64,000 nt of DNA from Actinomyces viscosus (GCF_900637975.1 NZ_LR134477.1:372001-436000); one strand, 5' to 3'. Positions 1 through 9,180 are shown, counted from the stretch's first letter. Translations and numbers: made by a program. The notes: generated by a model not told the origin, from the sequence alone.

Positions 1-361
1 GGACCTGCTCGAGTCCCGTGAGGTCGTCGGCCCCTCGGAGGGGTCCAAGGCGCGTGACGTCCTCGTCCAGCCCGAGCAGCTCGAGGAGACCCTGGCCTGG
101 ATCAAGGGGGAGGGGAGCGCTCCCGGAAGCGCTGAGACCCCGTCCGCCCCCGAGGACACTCAGGAGGCCCCCTCCTCCGACACCCCGCCGGCTCCTGCTG
201 CGGGCGAGCCCCGCACGGTCGCCCTGCCGTCGAACCGGTACAGCACCGACCCGCTGGAGGCCGACCCGAGTCTGCCGGAGTCGGAGTCCTGGGAGGACTC
301 CTTCGCCGAGGAGGACTCCGAGGACGCCTGGTCCCTCACCGGCCGTGGCTCATCGTGGTGA
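1..361 (+). CDS. ftsK: DNA translocase FtsK, C-terminal end (partial)
   Basis: The window opens inside this gene; the reading frame starts at base 2 and ends at TGA 359-361. The first visible residues ([20 protein letters not shown]) match the end of the FtsK/SpoIIIE gamma winged-helix domain, where GPSEGSKAR is highly characteristic. FtsK pumps chromosomal DNA through the division septum. After the domain comes a tail of about 85 residues rich in Pro, Ser, Glu and Asp, which looks disordered. The ATPase motor lies upstream of the window. The next gene, on the opposite strand, converges on it. Confidence 0.88.
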   Translation, partial: DLLESREVVGPSEGSKARDVLVQPEQLEETLAWIKGEGSAPGSAETPSAPEDTQEAPSSDTPPAPAAGEPRTVALPSNRYSTDPLEADPSLPESESWEDSFAEEDSEDAWSLTGRGSSW

Positions 362-2023
362 CCCGGTCCTCGACCTCTCGCTAGCCGTCATCGCCCTCGG
401 GGGCCTCCAGCGGCTCGTCCGGGTCAGGGCCCGGTTCCGCTGTTTCCGACGATGCCGACGGCGTTGGACGGGGCGACCGTGAGGGTCGGTCCGACGGGGT
501 GGGAGACGCCTGCTCCGGATCCCGGTCGGACCGGGACCCGGGGTGGGCCGAAGGCGAGGCGGATGCGGCGGACTCCGTGTCCGACGGGTTGTCTCCGACG
601 GGGCCGGGGTCGCTCCCACTCGTTTGAGGACCTCCTCCCGGCTGGGAATCGTCGGGGCCGGTCCAGTGGGCTTGGGTGGCGTGGCGGACAGGGTTGAGGC
701 GTCCTTGACGTCCGAGGTGAGCATGCTCCAGCGTCGCTCGATCTCCTCCTCACTCAGGCCCAGGTCTGCAGGACGCTCACCGTTGTGGAGCGCCGCCAGG
801 TCCCTGACCGTGTAGCCGCCGGCCTGGTCCACGGTGAAGGGGTGCCAGTTCAGCGAGTCCACGCTCACCGAGCCGTCGGCGTGGGAGGTCACGTCGGCCC
901 AGACCAGCTGGCCGACGTCGGACAGCGGGCCGCAGTAGGACTCGTTCTGGCTGGAGATGTAGTTGCCGGCCGAGTAGGACGCCCACATCCCCTTGCCCTT
1001 GACTCCGCCGTCGAGCTTCTCAGCGGGCTGGGGCACGTGGGGGTGGGCGCCGAAGAAGATATCGACCTCCCCGCTGTCGGCGAGGGCCTGGGCGTAGGAG
1101 ACCTGCTCATCATTGGGCGTGGTCTCGTACTCCTCCCCGATCTGGGAGTGGACGACGACAAGGTCGGCGCCCGCCGCCCGAGCCGACTTCGCCGCCTTCG
1201 TGATGGCGCCGACGTCGTTGGTCGACACCGAGTAGCCGGTGGGGTCCTTGAAGCCGTTGAGCCCCATGGTTGTGGAGATCTGAGCGACCGTCACCGTGCG
1301 GCCCCCTCGCTCGAGCTCATAGAGTGCGAAGGGCGCCGAGGCGTCCTTGCGGCTCCGGTAGGTGCCGGCGTGCCCCAGGTCGTGGGCGTCCAAGGCGTCC
1401 AGGGTGGCGATGACCCCGGCCTCGCCCTGGTCGGCGGAGTGGTTGGACGCGGTCGCGCAGCCGTCCCAGCCGGACCTGGCCAAGGCCCCGACGACATCGG
1501 TCGGAGCGCCGAAGGTGGGGAAGTCCGAGTAGACCCCGTCCGGAGCCACGGGCACCTCCATCCCGCACAGGGCCAGATCCAGTCCCTCGACCCAGGGGGT
1601 CTCGGCGGCGACGTTGCCGGTGATGTCCCCCGAGGAGTCCGGGGTGGAGCTCAAGACCGCCGAGTGCATGAGGACGTCCCCGCCGTAGCCCACGGTGAAG
1701 CTCACGTCCTGCGAGCCACCACCGGCCCCGGCAGAGGATGACCCGCGGGAGGCGGCCGCGTCCGGCCCGCCTTGGCCCTGCTGCTCGCGGGCGCTGCCCG
1801 ACTCGGTGGAGCCGGACTCGCTCGACGACGACTGACCGCTGCTCGCCCCGCACCCGGAGACTGCGACGGCCGCGGCGAGGACTGCGGCCGTCATCAGGCC
1901 CGGGCCCCGTGACCGGTGGATGATGCGTGCGGAGCGGGCGCGCTGTCGACCGCTCGTCGATGAGCTGCCCGGGAGGTTGTTGATGTCCGCCGAAGAAGAT
2001 GAGGAAAATATGGAGGAAAACAT
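350..2023 (-). CDS. CapA-family (PGA_cap) lipoprotein, probably frameshifted at its 3' end
   Basis: Predicted surface lipoprotein of the CapA/poly-gamma-glutamate capsule family, a metallophosphatase-like fold. Visible: a hydrophobic stretch ending in lipobox VSGC about 55-60 residues in, a Ser/Gly/Glu-rich linker, then family motifs [21 protein letters not shown] and GAHPHVPQ. The annotated start is the upstream ATG; a start nearer the signal peptide is possible. The last 80 or so codons (below about 680) turn Arg/Pro-rich with poor GC3. Another minus frame over the same bases has high GC3, encodes an acidic Ser/Pro/Asp tail and stops at 381-383, clear of ftsK. A one-base indel near 600-680, real or a sequence error, is likely. 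The substrate is unknown; a capsule role is family-based inference. Confidence 0.8.
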   Translation of the reverse strand: MFSSIFSSSSSADINNLPGSSSTSGRQRARSARIIHRSRGPGLMTAAVLAAAVAVSGCGASSGQSSSSESGSTESGSAREQQGQGGPDAAASRGSSSAGAGGGSQDVSFTVGYGGDVLMHSAVLSSTPDSSGDITGNVAAETPWVEGLDLALCGMEVPVAPDGVYSDFPTFGAPTDVVGALARSGWDGCATASNHSADQGEAGVIATLDALDAHDLGHAGTYRSRKDASAPFALYELERGGRTVTVAQISTTMGLNGFKDPTGYSVSTNDVGAITKAAKSARAAGADLVVVHSQIGEEYETTPNDEQVSYAQALADSGEVDIFFGAHPHVPQPAEKLDGGVKGKGMWASYSAGNYISSQNESYCGPLSDVGQLVWADVTSHADGSVSVDSLNWHPFTVDQAGGYTVRDLAALHNGERPADLGLSEEEIERRWSMLTSDVKDASTLSATPPKPTGPAPTIPSREEVLKRVGATPAPSETTRRTRSPPHPPRLRPTPGPGPTGIRSRRLPPRRTDPHGRPVQRRRHRRKQRNRALTRTSRWRPPRAMTASERSRTGSPR

Positions 2024-2256
2024 ATTTATGAACGTAAGAACCGAACCTTAATGGAGTGTGTGCACCTCGTGCCCACTCGAGAGGTGCCGGGTCGGAACGC
2101 CGAGATGCTGCCGAAAACAGCCAGTGGGGATTGATCCCCTGTGGTGCGTCGCGTGCTGTCAGCGCCGTGGAGTCCCTGGGGCGAGGGAGATATGCGCTCG
2201 GGGCGTCATCGGGAGGTGAATCGAGGTTTCTCCGGCGGTGTGAGGGCCTGCACTAC

Positions 2257-2262
2257 TAGGCT
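2257..2262 (+). promoter_or_regulatory. -10 box of pgsA, leaderless type
   Basis: TAGGCT lies 7 nt before the ATG at 2270. Transcription starting about 7 nt after a -10 box would begin at the start codon. Confidence 0.55.
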
Positions 2263-2269
2263 TGTCCCA

Positions 2270-2893
2270 ATGAACGCCTCGACCGCCCCGGACGGCGCCG
2301 CGCAGCCAGAGCAGGCGCCGCTGCTCAACATCGCCAATGCCCTGACGGTGCTGCGGCTGCTGCTCGTTCCCGTCTTCATCTGGCTCTCCCTGCTGCCGGG
2401 GGACCGGGCCAGGCTCGCGGCCGTCGTGGTCTTCGTCGTGGCGGCCTTCACGGACCGTCTTGACGGTCAGCTGGCGCGCTCACGGGGGCTGGTGACCTCC
2501 TTCGGCAAGATCGTCGACCCGATCGCGGACAAGGCGCTGACCCTGTCCGCCTTCGTCCTGCTGAGCGTCAACGGCAGACTGTGGTGGTGGGTCACGGTCC
2601 TCATCGTTGTGCGAGAGCTCGGCATCACGGTCATGCGCTTCTTCATGCTGCGTCGGGCTGTCATGGCGGCGTCGCGGGGCGGCAAGATCAAGACGGCCCT
2701 CCAGATGGTGGGGCTGGTGGGGCTGCTCACGCCGTGGTCCGCCCTCTTCCTCCCCGCCGGCTTGGCCGCGTTCCTGGTCAAGGCGGCCTACGCCGTCGTG
2801 GCCGCGGCGCTGATCGTCACCGTGGTGACCGGCCTGGACTACGTGCGCCAGGCCGTGCGGCTGAGCCGTCACAACGGACGCGATGGTCGCTGA
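2270..2893 (+). CDS. pgsA: CDP-diacylglycerol-glycerol-3-phosphate 3-phosphatidyltransferase
   Basis: Membrane enzyme that joins CDP-diacylglycerol and glycerol-3-phosphate to make phosphatidylglycerol phosphate. The complete CDP-alcohol phosphatidyltransferase motif DGxxAR-x8-GxxxD-xxxD is visible in DRLDGQLARSRGLVTSFGKI and the DPIADK that follows. Several hydrophobic segments surround it, and the length of 207 residues is normal. An upstream in-frame ATG at 2141 exists, but the extension is not protein-like; the ATG at 2270 has a TAGGCT box 7 nt away. The 3' end overlaps cinA by 11 nt, so the two are probably co-transcribed, a pairing common in actinobacteria. Confidence 0.93.
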   Translation: MNASTAPDGAAQPEQAPLLNIANALTVLRLLLVPVFIWLSLLPGDRARLAAVVVFVVAAFTDRLDGQLARSRGLVTSFGKIVDPIADKALTLSAFVLLSVNGRLWWWVTVLIVVRELGITVMRFFMLRRAVMAASRGGKIKTALQMVGLVGLLTPWSALFLPAGLAAFLVKAAYAVVAAALIVTVVTGLDYVRQAVRLSRHNGRDGR

Positions 2894-3422
2894 GCGCTCC
2901 GAGGTCAAGGTCCCGGTGACTGAGGAGAGGCGTGCCGAGGAGCGTCGCGTCCGTGCTGCGAGCGATCTTCTGCGTGCCGCCGAGAACCGAGGGGTGACAC
3001 TCGCGGTCGCCGAGTCGCTCACAGGCGGTCAGGTGGCCTCGAGCCTGGTCGAGGTTCCTGGCGCCTCGCGTGTGCTTGTCGGTGCGGTGGTCGCCTATGC
3101 CGTCCGGGTCAAGGCGCAGGTGCTCGGTGTGGATGCTGCTCACCTGGCACGGACCGGGCCGGTGGACCGCGACGTCGCACTCCAGATGGCGCACGGCGTG
3201 CGCCGGCTCCTCGGGGCCGATCTGGGGCTGGCCACCACCGGGGTCGCCGGTCCCGGACCGGCCGACGGTCACCCGGCGGGAACGGTCCACATCGCCGTCG
3301 TCGGCCCGGGGGGCGAGGCTCATCGCGAGCTGCACCTGAGCGGCCACCGCTCGCAGGTCCGGTACGAGGCCGTGCTCAACGCGATCGAGCTGGCCAGTGA
3401 CTTCCTGCGCGAGAGGTCGTGA
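2883..3422 (+). CDS. cinA: CinA C-terminal domain protein (nicotinamide-nucleotide amidohydrolase type)
   Basis: Single-domain CinA_C/PncC protein of 179 residues. The family deamidates NMN to nicotinate mononucleotide in pyridine-nucleotide salvage. Signature stretches are [13 protein letters not shown] near residue 44 and [12 protein letters not shown] near residue 117. There is no N-terminal molybdopterin-binding-like domain, as in the short bacterial forms. It overlaps the end of pgsA, and the clgR-type regulator follows in the usual actinobacterial order. The first 15-25 residues are charged and unconserved, so a later start is possible. The enzymatic role is from the family, not shown here. 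Confidence 0.9.
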   Translation: MVAERSEVKVPVTEERRAEERRVRAASDLLRAAENRGVTLAVAESLTGGQVASSLVEVPGASRVLVGAVVAYAVRVKAQVLGVDAAHLARTGPVDRDVALQMAHGVRRLLGADLGLATTGVAGPGPADGHPAGTVHIAVVGPGGEAHRELHLSGHRSQVRYEAVLNAIELASDFLRERS

Positions 3423-3694
3423 GGAGCGGGTCTGGCCGCCACCTGCCGCCCTGGCCTGCTGCAGATCGGCTACAGGCGGGCTACAGACCGCAGACTAAGA
3501 CGCGTTTCAGGTTTCTCCCAGGAATGCCGGTAGAGTGGGGCTCAACGCCACCGGAGCCGGAGAACTGGCCTCGCGTGGCGGGAATGAATCCACGACGTGA
3601 ATGGTTGTGCCAGATGATGAACAACACGACTCACCCCCGCACCACTCGCCCGATCAACAACCGGATGCCGATGCGCCAGGGACCCGGGGCAGGG

Positions 3695-3700
3695 TACGGT
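3695..3700 (+). promoter_or_regulatory. -10 box of the clgR-type gene
   Basis: TACGGT lies 6 nt before GTG 3707 (Val-Asp-Thr-Pro). This supports a short, leaderless start rather than the in-frame starts at 3614-3617. Confidence 0.4.
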
Positions 3701-3706
3701 GTGTCC

Positions 3707-4027
3707 GTGGACACCCCGAAGCACGAGAATGTCGTCCTGCGCCGCGAGATCGGAGAAGTTCTGCGCGGCGTCCGGCAGCACCAGGGGCGCACGCTGCGCG
3801 AGGTCTCCTCGCAGGCCCGCGTCTCCCTGGGTTACCTCTCCGAGGTCGAGCGCGGTCAGAAGGAGGCCTCCTCCGAGCTGCTGGCCTCGATCTGCCAGGC
3901 TCTCGACGCCCCCCTGTCCATGGTGCTGCGCGAGGTCTCCGACCGCATCGCCCTGACCGAAGGCGTTATGATTCCGGACACAGTTCCCGATGAGCTCGTG
4001 CGTCAGCAGGGGATCGCCCTGCGGTGA
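3707..4027 (+). CDS. clgR: ClgR-type XRE helix-turn-helix regulator
   Basis: Small cytoplasmic DNA-binding protein. The HTH core ([20 protein letters not shown], then [20 protein letters not shown]) is very close to ClgR, the actinobacterial activator of clp protease and other stress genes. Its place between cinA and recA is the usual one. The frame is open back to 3419, with ATGs at 3614 and 3617, but the conserved region begins only at LRREIG and a TACGGT -10 box abuts the GTG pair at 3701/3707, so 3707 was chosen. Another possible -10, TAGAGT, lies near 3532 and could serve a longer form. Regulon targets cannot be seen here. Confidence 0.87.
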   Translation: MDTPKHENVVLRREIGEVLRGVRQHQGRTLREVSSQARVSLGYLSEVERGQKEASSELLASICQALDAPLSMVLREVSDRIALTEGVMIPDTVPDELVRQQGIALR

Positions 4028-4158
4028 TCATCTGCTGATGCACCCAGTGCGGTGTCCTGGAGGCACCCGCGGCTGCGGCCGATGAGCTGACCTTCCCCGG
4101 CGGTGGGACCACCTTGAGTGGGCTCGCCGCCGGGTTGTCTGTTGAAGAGAGGGAAGTG

Positions 4159-4377
4159 GTGAAGCACTCGGAGTTCTGGGACGCCGTCGAGGCGGTCTTC
4201 GGTTCGGCCTACGGCCGGTCGCTGGCGCAGGACCTGGTTCTGCCCGAGCTGGACGCGACCTGCGTGCAGGCGCTCGATGACGGGGTGGCGCCGGAGCGCG
4301 TGTGGGCCCTGTTGTGCGACGAGACCGAGCGCTCGGACGCCGAGCGCTGGATCTTCCGCTCCGATCCCCGCCGCTGA
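4159..4377 (+). CDS. DUF3046 protein
   Basis: Short cytoplasmic protein of 72 residues matching the actinobacterial DUF3046 family: it opens VKHSEFWDAVEAVFGSAYGR, continues AQDLVLPEL, and has a Trp-rich end (ERVWALLCDE, AERWIF). The family commonly sits just upstream of recA, as here; its function is unknown. GTG 4159 was chosen because AGAGAGGGAAG lies just upstream and the family starts at K-H/L-S-E-F-W. The recA promoter lies downstream, so the two genes need not share a transcript. Confidence 0.85.
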   Translation: MKHSEFWDAVEAVFGSAYGRSLAQDLVLPELDATCVQALDDGVAPERVWALLCDETERSDAERWIFRSDPRR

Positions 4378-4427
4378 GGCGGGGTGGTGGGGCGAGCGCA
4401 GCGGCCGACACGCGTGGGACAACGATG

Positions 4428-4456
4428 TCGAGATCGAACAGGTGTTCGGGTACTGT
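4428..4456 (+). promoter_or_regulatory. recA promoter with LexA (SOS) box
   Basis: TCGAACAGGTGTTCGG at 4434-4449 is a near-perfect actinobacterial LexA box (TCGAAC-N4-GTTCGA). It sits between a possible -35 (TCGAGA, 4428-4433) and a -10 TACTGT (4451-4456) with a 17-bp spacer, the ideal place for repression. The lexA gene is in this window at 46294-47073. The resulting 5' leader to recA would be about 165 nt. Confidence 0.88.
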
Positions 4457-4628
4457 TCTCCACGAACGACGACGACGCACCTTGGGTCCACAGGACTGAT
4501 GAGGTGCGGAGATAGATGTCAGTGGTCAGGCATACCGTCGTTGGTGAGCCCCGGAGAGGGGACCTCGCCGAAGTTGACCAGCCATGCCCACCGCGGCTGC
4601 GAGCCGCCCCGAGAACCGAGGTAGAACA

Positions 4629-5867
4629 ATGCCTGCTGCCAGCCAGACCCAGGACCGCTCCAAGGCCCTGGCCACAGCCCTCGCCCAGATCGACAAGAAC
4701 TTCGGTAAGGGCTCCGTCATGCGCCTGGGTGACGACACCCGCCCGCCGGTCTCCGTCATCCCCACGGGGTCGGTCGCCCTCGACGTGGCCCTGGGGGTCG
4801 GAGGGCTTCCGCGAGGCCGCATCATCGAGGTCTACGGACCGGAGTCCTCCGGAAAGACGACCGTCGCCCTGCACGCCGTGGCCAGCGCGCAGCGGGCCGG
4901 GGGCAACGCGGCCTTCATCGACGCCGAGCACGCCCTCGACCCGGTCTACGCCAAGGCCCTAGGGGTGGATATCGACAACCTCCTGGTCTCTCAGCCGGAC
5001 ACCGGTGAGCAGGCCCTGGAGATCACCGACATGCTCGTGCGCTCAGGCGGTCTGGACATCATCGTCATCGACTCCGTGGCCGCCCTGGTCCCCAAGGCCG
5101 AGATCGAGGGGGAGATGGGTGACTCCCACGTCGGTCTCCAGGCGCGTCTCATGAGCCAGGCGCTTCGCAAGATCACCGGGGCCCTGTCCTCCACCGGCAC
5201 CACCGCCATCTTCATCAACCAGCTGCGTGAGAAGATCGGCGTGTTCTTCGGCAACCCGGAGACCACCACCGGCGGTAAGGCCCTGAAGTTCTACGCCTCG
5301 GTGCGTCTGGACGTGCGTCGTATCGGTGGGCTCAAGGACGGCGACCAGCCCGTGGGTAACCGCACCCGGGTCAAGGTCGTCAAGAACAAGATGGCACCGC
5401 CCTTCAAGCAGGCCGAGTTCGACATCCTCTACGGGCAGGGCATCTCCCGCGAGGGCAGCCTGCTGGACCTGGGTGTGGACAACGGTGTGGTGCGCAAGTC
5501 TGGTGCCTGGTTCACCTACGGGGAGGATCAGCTCGGCCAGGGCAAGGAGAACGCGCGCAACTTCCTCAAGGACAACCCGCAGCTGGCCGCAGAGATCGAG
5601 GAGAAGATCCTTGCGGCTCTGGGGATCGGCGAGCCCGGCCGTAAGGCTCGAGAGGCCGAGGAGCTCGCCGCCGCCGAGGCCGCTGTGGCCGCAGCCGCCG
5701 TCCCGGTGGAGAACGACGACGCTGCCGCAGGCGCGGTCAAGAGCGCTCGTGGACGCGGCAAGAAGGCCACTGCGTCCGCCAAGGGTGCCAAGTCCACCAA
5801 GGCTGCCAAGGATGCTGCAGCGGAGGAGGCGGACACCATCTTCGGTGAGGACGCCGGCGGGTTCTGA
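4629..5867 (+). CDS. recA: Recombinase RecA
   Basis: DNA strand-exchange ATPase for homologous repair and co-protease for LexA self-cleavage. Visible are Walker [10 protein letters not shown] near residue 72, the core [20 protein letters not shown], the L2 loop region and [20 protein letters not shown]. The length is 412 residues; the last 60 or so form an Ala/Lys/Glu-rich tail, which is long and variable in actinobacteria. Start 4629 ([20 protein letters not shown]) matches the family; an upstream ATG at 4584 would add unconserved residues. recX overlaps its stop codon, so they form an operon, driven by the LexA-controlled promoter upstream. Confidence 0.97.
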   Translation: MPAASQTQDRSKALATALAQIDKNFGKGSVMRLGDDTRPPVSVIPTGSVALDVALGVGGLPRGRIIEVYGPESSGKTTVALHAVASAQRAGGNAAFIDAEHALDPVYAKALGVDIDNLLVSQPDTGEQALEITDMLVRSGGLDIIVIDSVAALVPKAEIEGEMGDSHVGLQARLMSQALRKITGALSSTGTTAIFINQLREKIGVFFGNPETTTGGKALKFYASVRLDVRRIGGLKDGDQPVGNRTRVKVVKNKMAPPFKQAEFDILYGQGISREGSLLDLGVDNGVVRKSGAWFTYGEDQLGQGKENARNFLKDNPQLAAEIEEKILAALGIGEPGRKAREAEELAAAEAAVAAAAVPVENDDAAAGAVKSARGRGKKATASAKGAKSTKAAKDAAAEEADTIFGEDAGGF

Positions 5868-6370
5868 TGCCCTGGCTCACCCCTGATGCCCACGCGCAGG
5901 CGGTCGAGGCGGCGCGGGAGATCGTCCTGCGCCGCCTCGACCGCAGCGCGGCCCCACGTGCCGCCCTGGCGGACCTGCTTGAGCGCAAGGCGGTGGACCC
6001 TCGTATCGCCGAGGAGGTTCTTGACCGCCTGGAGGCGGTCGGGGTGATCGATGACGCCGCCTACGCGGCCCGCCTGGCCCGCACCCGCTTCGCGGAGAAG
6101 GGGGCCGCGAGGCGGGCCATCGCCGAGGAGCTGCGGCGCAAGGGCCTGGAGGAGTCGGACGTCGCTGCGGCCCTGGACCAGATCGACTCCGAGGATGAGA
6201 ACGAGGCGGCCCTGGCTCTGGCTCGCAAGAAGCTGATCTCCACGCGTCACCTGCCCTGGGAAGTTCGTCGACGCCGCACCGCGGCGATGCTGGGCCGCAA
6301 GGGTTACAGTCGGGAGACGACCCTGCGGGCGATCGAGGACGCTCTTGACGAGGAGCGGCCGCCGAGGTGA
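5867..6370 (+). CDS. recX: Regulatory protein RecX
   Basis: Inhibitor and modulator of RecA filaments. The protein is all-helical and charged, with the RecX pattern of three-helix repeats: LLERKAVDPRIAEEVLDRLE, GVIDDAAYAARLARTRFAEK and the later RRRTAAMLGRKGYSRETTLR. At 167 residues it is a normal length for actinobacteria. Its ATG shares bases with the recA stop codon (TGATG), implying translational coupling. The lipoprotein gene on the opposite strand ends 7 nt after its stop. Confidence 0.93.
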   Translation: MPWLTPDAHAQAVEAAREIVLRRLDRSAAPRAALADLLERKAVDPRIAEEVLDRLEAVGVIDDAAYAARLARTRFAEKGAARRAIAEELRRKGLEESDVAAALDQIDSEDENEAALALARKKLISTRHLPWEVRRRRTAAMLGRKGYSRETTLRAIEDALDEERPPR

Positions 6371-6377
6371 GGGCGCC

Positions 6378-7661
6378 CTACTTCTGTGGGAGCAGGTCGC
6401 GGTAGTCGAAGGCGTTGATCGTGGTTGTGCCCTTGATAGGCACCTCGTCGATGATGTGGTCGGAGCGGACCCGGACCAGCCCCATGTGTCCTACGGCGAG
6501 AGGCTGGGACCGGTCGGCAGGCACCAGCCATGACATGGAGGAATCAATATCGGTTGGCTCCGTCAGCAGCAGACTGCCGTCGGAGAAGCCTCCGGCGATC
6601 TCGAGGTCCGCATCCGGGGACGCGTCCGCCAGGCACTCGGTGGTTCCGTCCGCGAGACTCACCCGAAGCAGACCCAGGTAGGCGTGGCTCGAGGAGACCG
6701 AGGAGTTCCCCGTGTGATCAAGGTCCACGTTGCAGCTGCCGGTGGTGCTCACTTCGGTGGCGGCCCCGGCCTGGTCGACGAGCCAGAAGTGATGACCCTC
6801 CTCCATGGGTGTGACCACCATGTGTGTGGAGCCGTAGGTCGTTCTGAGAGCGCCGTGTGCGGCCGAGGCAATGCGGGTGGCGCCGAGCTGCAGGGCGCCG
6901 TCGGTACCTGCGAGTGCGCCGGTACCCACGACGGGTGTGCCGGACCACTGGTTGAGCGTTGACAGCGTTGTTCCCTCGCCGATCCCCAGCTCGGACCAGT
7001 CCGTTGTGGTGAAGGTGCGGTCCTTGCCCAGGTAGGTCATGCCTGACGTGGTGTTCTGGTCGACCATGTGCACCGCTCCCACCAGAGCGGTGTCGCTGCG
7101 GGAGGCGGATGCCTCTTCCTGTGCCGTTCGAAGATCCTGGGAGGTCTGTTGTCCGCTGGCGACGTCGAACCATGTCGTCGCGCTCGACAGCGGGTCCGTG
7201 TGCCGAAGGACCACGGTGCCGGGTGTGCTCGGATCGGCCGATGGGTCCGAGAACCAGACGGCCACTGCGCCAAGTCCCGGGTCGTGACTCATCCGCAGTC
7301 TCATCTCGGCGGCACCGGCCGGGACGGGAACGCTTGCGGACCATGTCTCGGTCCCATCCCACAGGACACGGTGGACGCTGAGGTCGGCCGTCTTGTCCTG
7401 ACGGGGCGCCACGTAGACCACGCCGTCATCGTCAATAACGACGGCATTCTCCTCGGCCTGGATACTCATCGTCGCTTTTGTCAGCCCGGAGTCCTCCAAT
7501 CCCGATTTGTCCGCAATGGGTTCCACGGTCCCGATCGTTGTCCGAGGCGTCGATGTGGGTGTTGCCGAGGCCTGGACGGCGTGCAGGCCCGCGGGTGAGG
7601 AGCAGGCGGTGATGCTCAGCAGGGAGCAGGTGAGAGCAATCGGCCAGGGACGCAGTCGCAT
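6378..7661 (-). CDS. Unrecognised secreted lipoprotein, beta-rich
   Basis: I do not recognise this protein. The chosen start (MRLRPWPIALTCSLLSITAC) gives a short lipoprotein signal with lipobox ITAC at Cys20; AAGGA-like bases lie upstream. An ATG 22 codons earlier is also open. The 427-residue protein is Ser/Thr/Gly/Asp-rich with repeated short hydrophobic strands (VVYVAPRQD, AVAVWFSDPS, HMVVTPMEEGHHFWLV) that suggest a beta-propeller or similar surface fold, but no catalytic motif was seen. It is the first gene of the block that separates recX from miaB. A clear promoter precedes it. Confidence 0.6.
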   Translation of the reverse strand: MRLRPWPIALTCSLLSITACSSPAGLHAVQASATPTSTPRTTIGTVEPIADKSGLEDSGLTKATMSIQAEENAVVIDDDGVVYVAPRQDKTADLSVHRVLWDGTETWSASVPVPAGAAEMRLRMSHDPGLGAVAVWFSDPSADPSTPGTVVLRHTDPLSSATTWFDVASGQQTSQDLRTAQEEASASRSDTALVGAVHMVDQNTTSGMTYLGKDRTFTTTDWSELGIGEGTTLSTLNQWSGTPVVGTGALAGTDGALQLGATRIASAAHGALRTTYGSTHMVVTPMEEGHHFWLVDQAGAATEVSTTGSCNVDLDHTGNSSVSSSHAYLGLLRVSLADGTTECLADASPDADLEIAGGFSDGSLLLTEPTDIDSSMSWLVPADRSQPLAVGHMGLVRVRSDHIIDEVPIKGTTTINAFDYRDLLPQK

Positions 7662-7698
7662 GACGGGGAGTCCTTCGTAGGAAGAGGGGGTAGGAAGG

Positions 7699-7735
7699 AA
7701 AGTAGAGCAGCGCATCGGATCACGCAAATGTGCGT
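7699..7735 (-). promoter_or_regulatory. Promoter and possible operator of the lipoprotein gene
   Basis: On the minus strand, TTGCGT (7722-7727) and TACTTT (7699-7704) are spaced 17 bp, a good sigma70-type promoter. The -35 is overlapped by an inverted repeat ACGCA-aatg-TGCGT (7722-7735), a candidate operator. Confidence 0.5.
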
Positions 7736-7829
7736 AAATTGGCTCACTTGAGAGGAGAAAATGGGGGGGCAGATATTATCGGCGGGTTGGTTCGCGAACT
7801 GAGGGTGACTTATTGTGCGATGGCGGTCT

Positions 7830-8900
7830 TTAATCAAGCTTTTCTTGGGTTGGTGTGATGGGTAGGTGCTCGAAGTCGTAGTCGAAGGTGCGGCTGGTGA
7901 TGTAGCTGGTGAATGCGGTGTAGGTTTCCTCGGGGTTGTCTCGTTGTATGTTTGAGATGTTCTTCTTGGCGGTGTTCCAGACGTGCTCTATTGGGTTGTG
8001 GTCGGGCGCGTAAGGAGGTAGGTAGATCGGCCTGACGCGCTCCAGGGCCTGGCCGGGCTCATACAGGTCAGTGACCGCCTTGGCGTGGTGGAAGCCGGCG
8101 TTGTCAAGAACAACAGCGATCTTGTCGTTTGCCGTCTCGCGTACCAGACGGGCCAGGGCCAGGGTGACCTGCTCGGCGTTCTGGTTGCCCTCGATGGGGT
8201 AGACGCGCACCTGCTTGCTGGTCAGGCTCAGGGCGCCGAAGAAAGACTGGGCCGAGCGTTCTCGGTCGACATAGATCTTGGTCCGACGGCCGGTGGGCAG
8301 CCACATACGCCGGGTGACGGCCTCGTGCTCGACGCGCACCTCGTCGACGGTGTAGACCTCCCAGCCCCGGGCCAGCAGGTCGGCGACCTCCTGACGGACC
8401 TGGTCCATTCGCTCGGTGACGGCGGCCTCGTCGCGGCGCTTGTCGAAGGGGTCGGGCAGCTTGAAGCTCATCCCCACGAAGCGCAGGAGCAGCTGGTAGG
8501 AGGAGTCTGAGGCGTACTCCACGCCGAACTTGATCCGCACCACGTCACGCAGGGCCGGTACGTCCCAGAAGTCCGCCCTGATCCCGCTCTGGGCCGGTGG
8601 CCTACTCAGGATCCGCTTGAGCTGCTCCTTGTGGGCGCGGGTGAGCTTGGCGGCGTTCTCGTTGCCGGCGTGCCCAGTGACAACCGAGTGCAACCTGGAG
8701 CACCGCCAGCGGCGCAGCCAGTTGCTCACCGTCCTGCGGCTGCGGCCGACCATCTCAGCGATAACACCCGTGCCGACACCACGAGAGGCATACAAAATGG
8801 CCTCAGCCTTTAAACGCACCAGGACGAACGAGTCACCGCGTTTCTTCCACGCCAGAAGAACATCCCGCTCCTCCGCAGTCACATCAACAACCACACACAC
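7830..8900 (-). CDS. IS630-family transposase
   Basis: Single-frame DDE transposase of 356 residues. An N-terminal helix-turn-helix (VIAEMVGRSRRTVSNWLRRW) is followed by a catalytic domain with the IS630/Tc1-like acidic residues: Asp in VYTVDEVRVEHE, Asp in VVLDNAGFHHAK and Glu in YAPDHNPIEHVWN. The order and spacing are complete, so it may be active. No frameshift is needed, unlike some IS630 members. The stop codon TAA uses the TA that flanks the element. Codon use is less GC-biased than its neighbours, in keeping with a mobile origin. Confidence 0.92.
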   Translation of the reverse strand: MCVVVDVTAEERDVLLAWKKRGDSFVLVRLKAEAILYASRGVGTGVIAEMVGRSRRTVSNWLRRWRCSRLHSVVTGHAGNENAAKLTRAHKEQLKRILSRPPAQSGIRADFWDVPALRDVVRIKFGVEYASDSSYQLLLRFVGMSFKLPDPFDKRRDEAAVTERMDQVRQEVADLLARGWEVYTVDEVRVEHEAVTRRMWLPTGRRTKIYVDRERSAQSFFGALSLTSKQVRVYPIEGNQNAEQVTLALARLVRETANDKIAVVLDNAGFHHAKAVTDLYEPGQALERVRPIYLPPYAPDHNPIEHVWNTAKKNISNIQRDNPEETYTAFTSYITSRTFDYDFEHLPITPTQEKLD

Positions 8901-8959
8901 ATTCTATATCGATACCCCCAAAACCACCCGACAACACAACCCCAGAAGGAAACTTTGTT
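7833..8959 (-). mobile_element. IS630-type insertion sequence, apparently complete
   Basis: The element is 1127 bp between TA dinucleotides at 7831-7832 and 8960-8961, as expected for IS630/Tc1 insertion. Ends read inward are ATCAAGCTTTTCTT (left, from 7833) and AACAAAGTTTCCTT (right, complement from 8959), 10 of 14 identical, with similarity continuing about 20 bp further if a 2-nt gap is allowed. The exact ends are inferred from these imperfect repeats. Only one copy is in this window. Confidence 0.8.
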
Positions 8960-9052
8960 TAATGCCGGCCAGAATAGATAAAAGAAGAGGTTTGTGGCCA
9001 GCATGGCACGGAGCTCGTGTACGTGCCCGGGGCTGGTCGGGGCTGGCCGGCT

Positions 9053-9163
9053 TCATGGTGCGATCCCCACCGGCGGGCGGGGCGGGGTGGTCTCGGGGTG
9101 GGCCTTCAACAGGTCATCAGCGGTGATGTCCAGTGCGGTGGCGATGTCTCCAGCCGGAATCAA
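9053..9163 (-). pseudogene. Possible remnant of an XRE-type HTH gene
   Basis: A 36-codon open stretch on the minus strand contains IPAGDIATALDITADDLLKA, which resembles the last helix of an XRE helix-turn-helix domain, followed by a Pro-rich end and TGA at 9053-9055. There is a stop just upstream and no N-terminal half; it lies between the IS and fhs and overlaps the fhs promoter. It may be the residue of a regulator lost when the region was rearranged. Confidence 0.28.
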
Positions 9164-9168
9164 TCATC

Positions 9169-9174
9169 TAGGCT
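9169..9174 (+). promoter_or_regulatory. -10 box of fhs, leaderless type
   Basis: TAGGCT ends 6 nt before the ATG at 9181; no Shine-Dalgarno is visible, so a leaderless message is likely. Confidence 0.5.
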
Positions 9175-9180
9175 TGCCTC

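Noticed and set aside
4457..4628. Short frames in the recA leader
   Set aside because: None is paired with a -10 box or ribosome-binding site in the way the hflX leader is.
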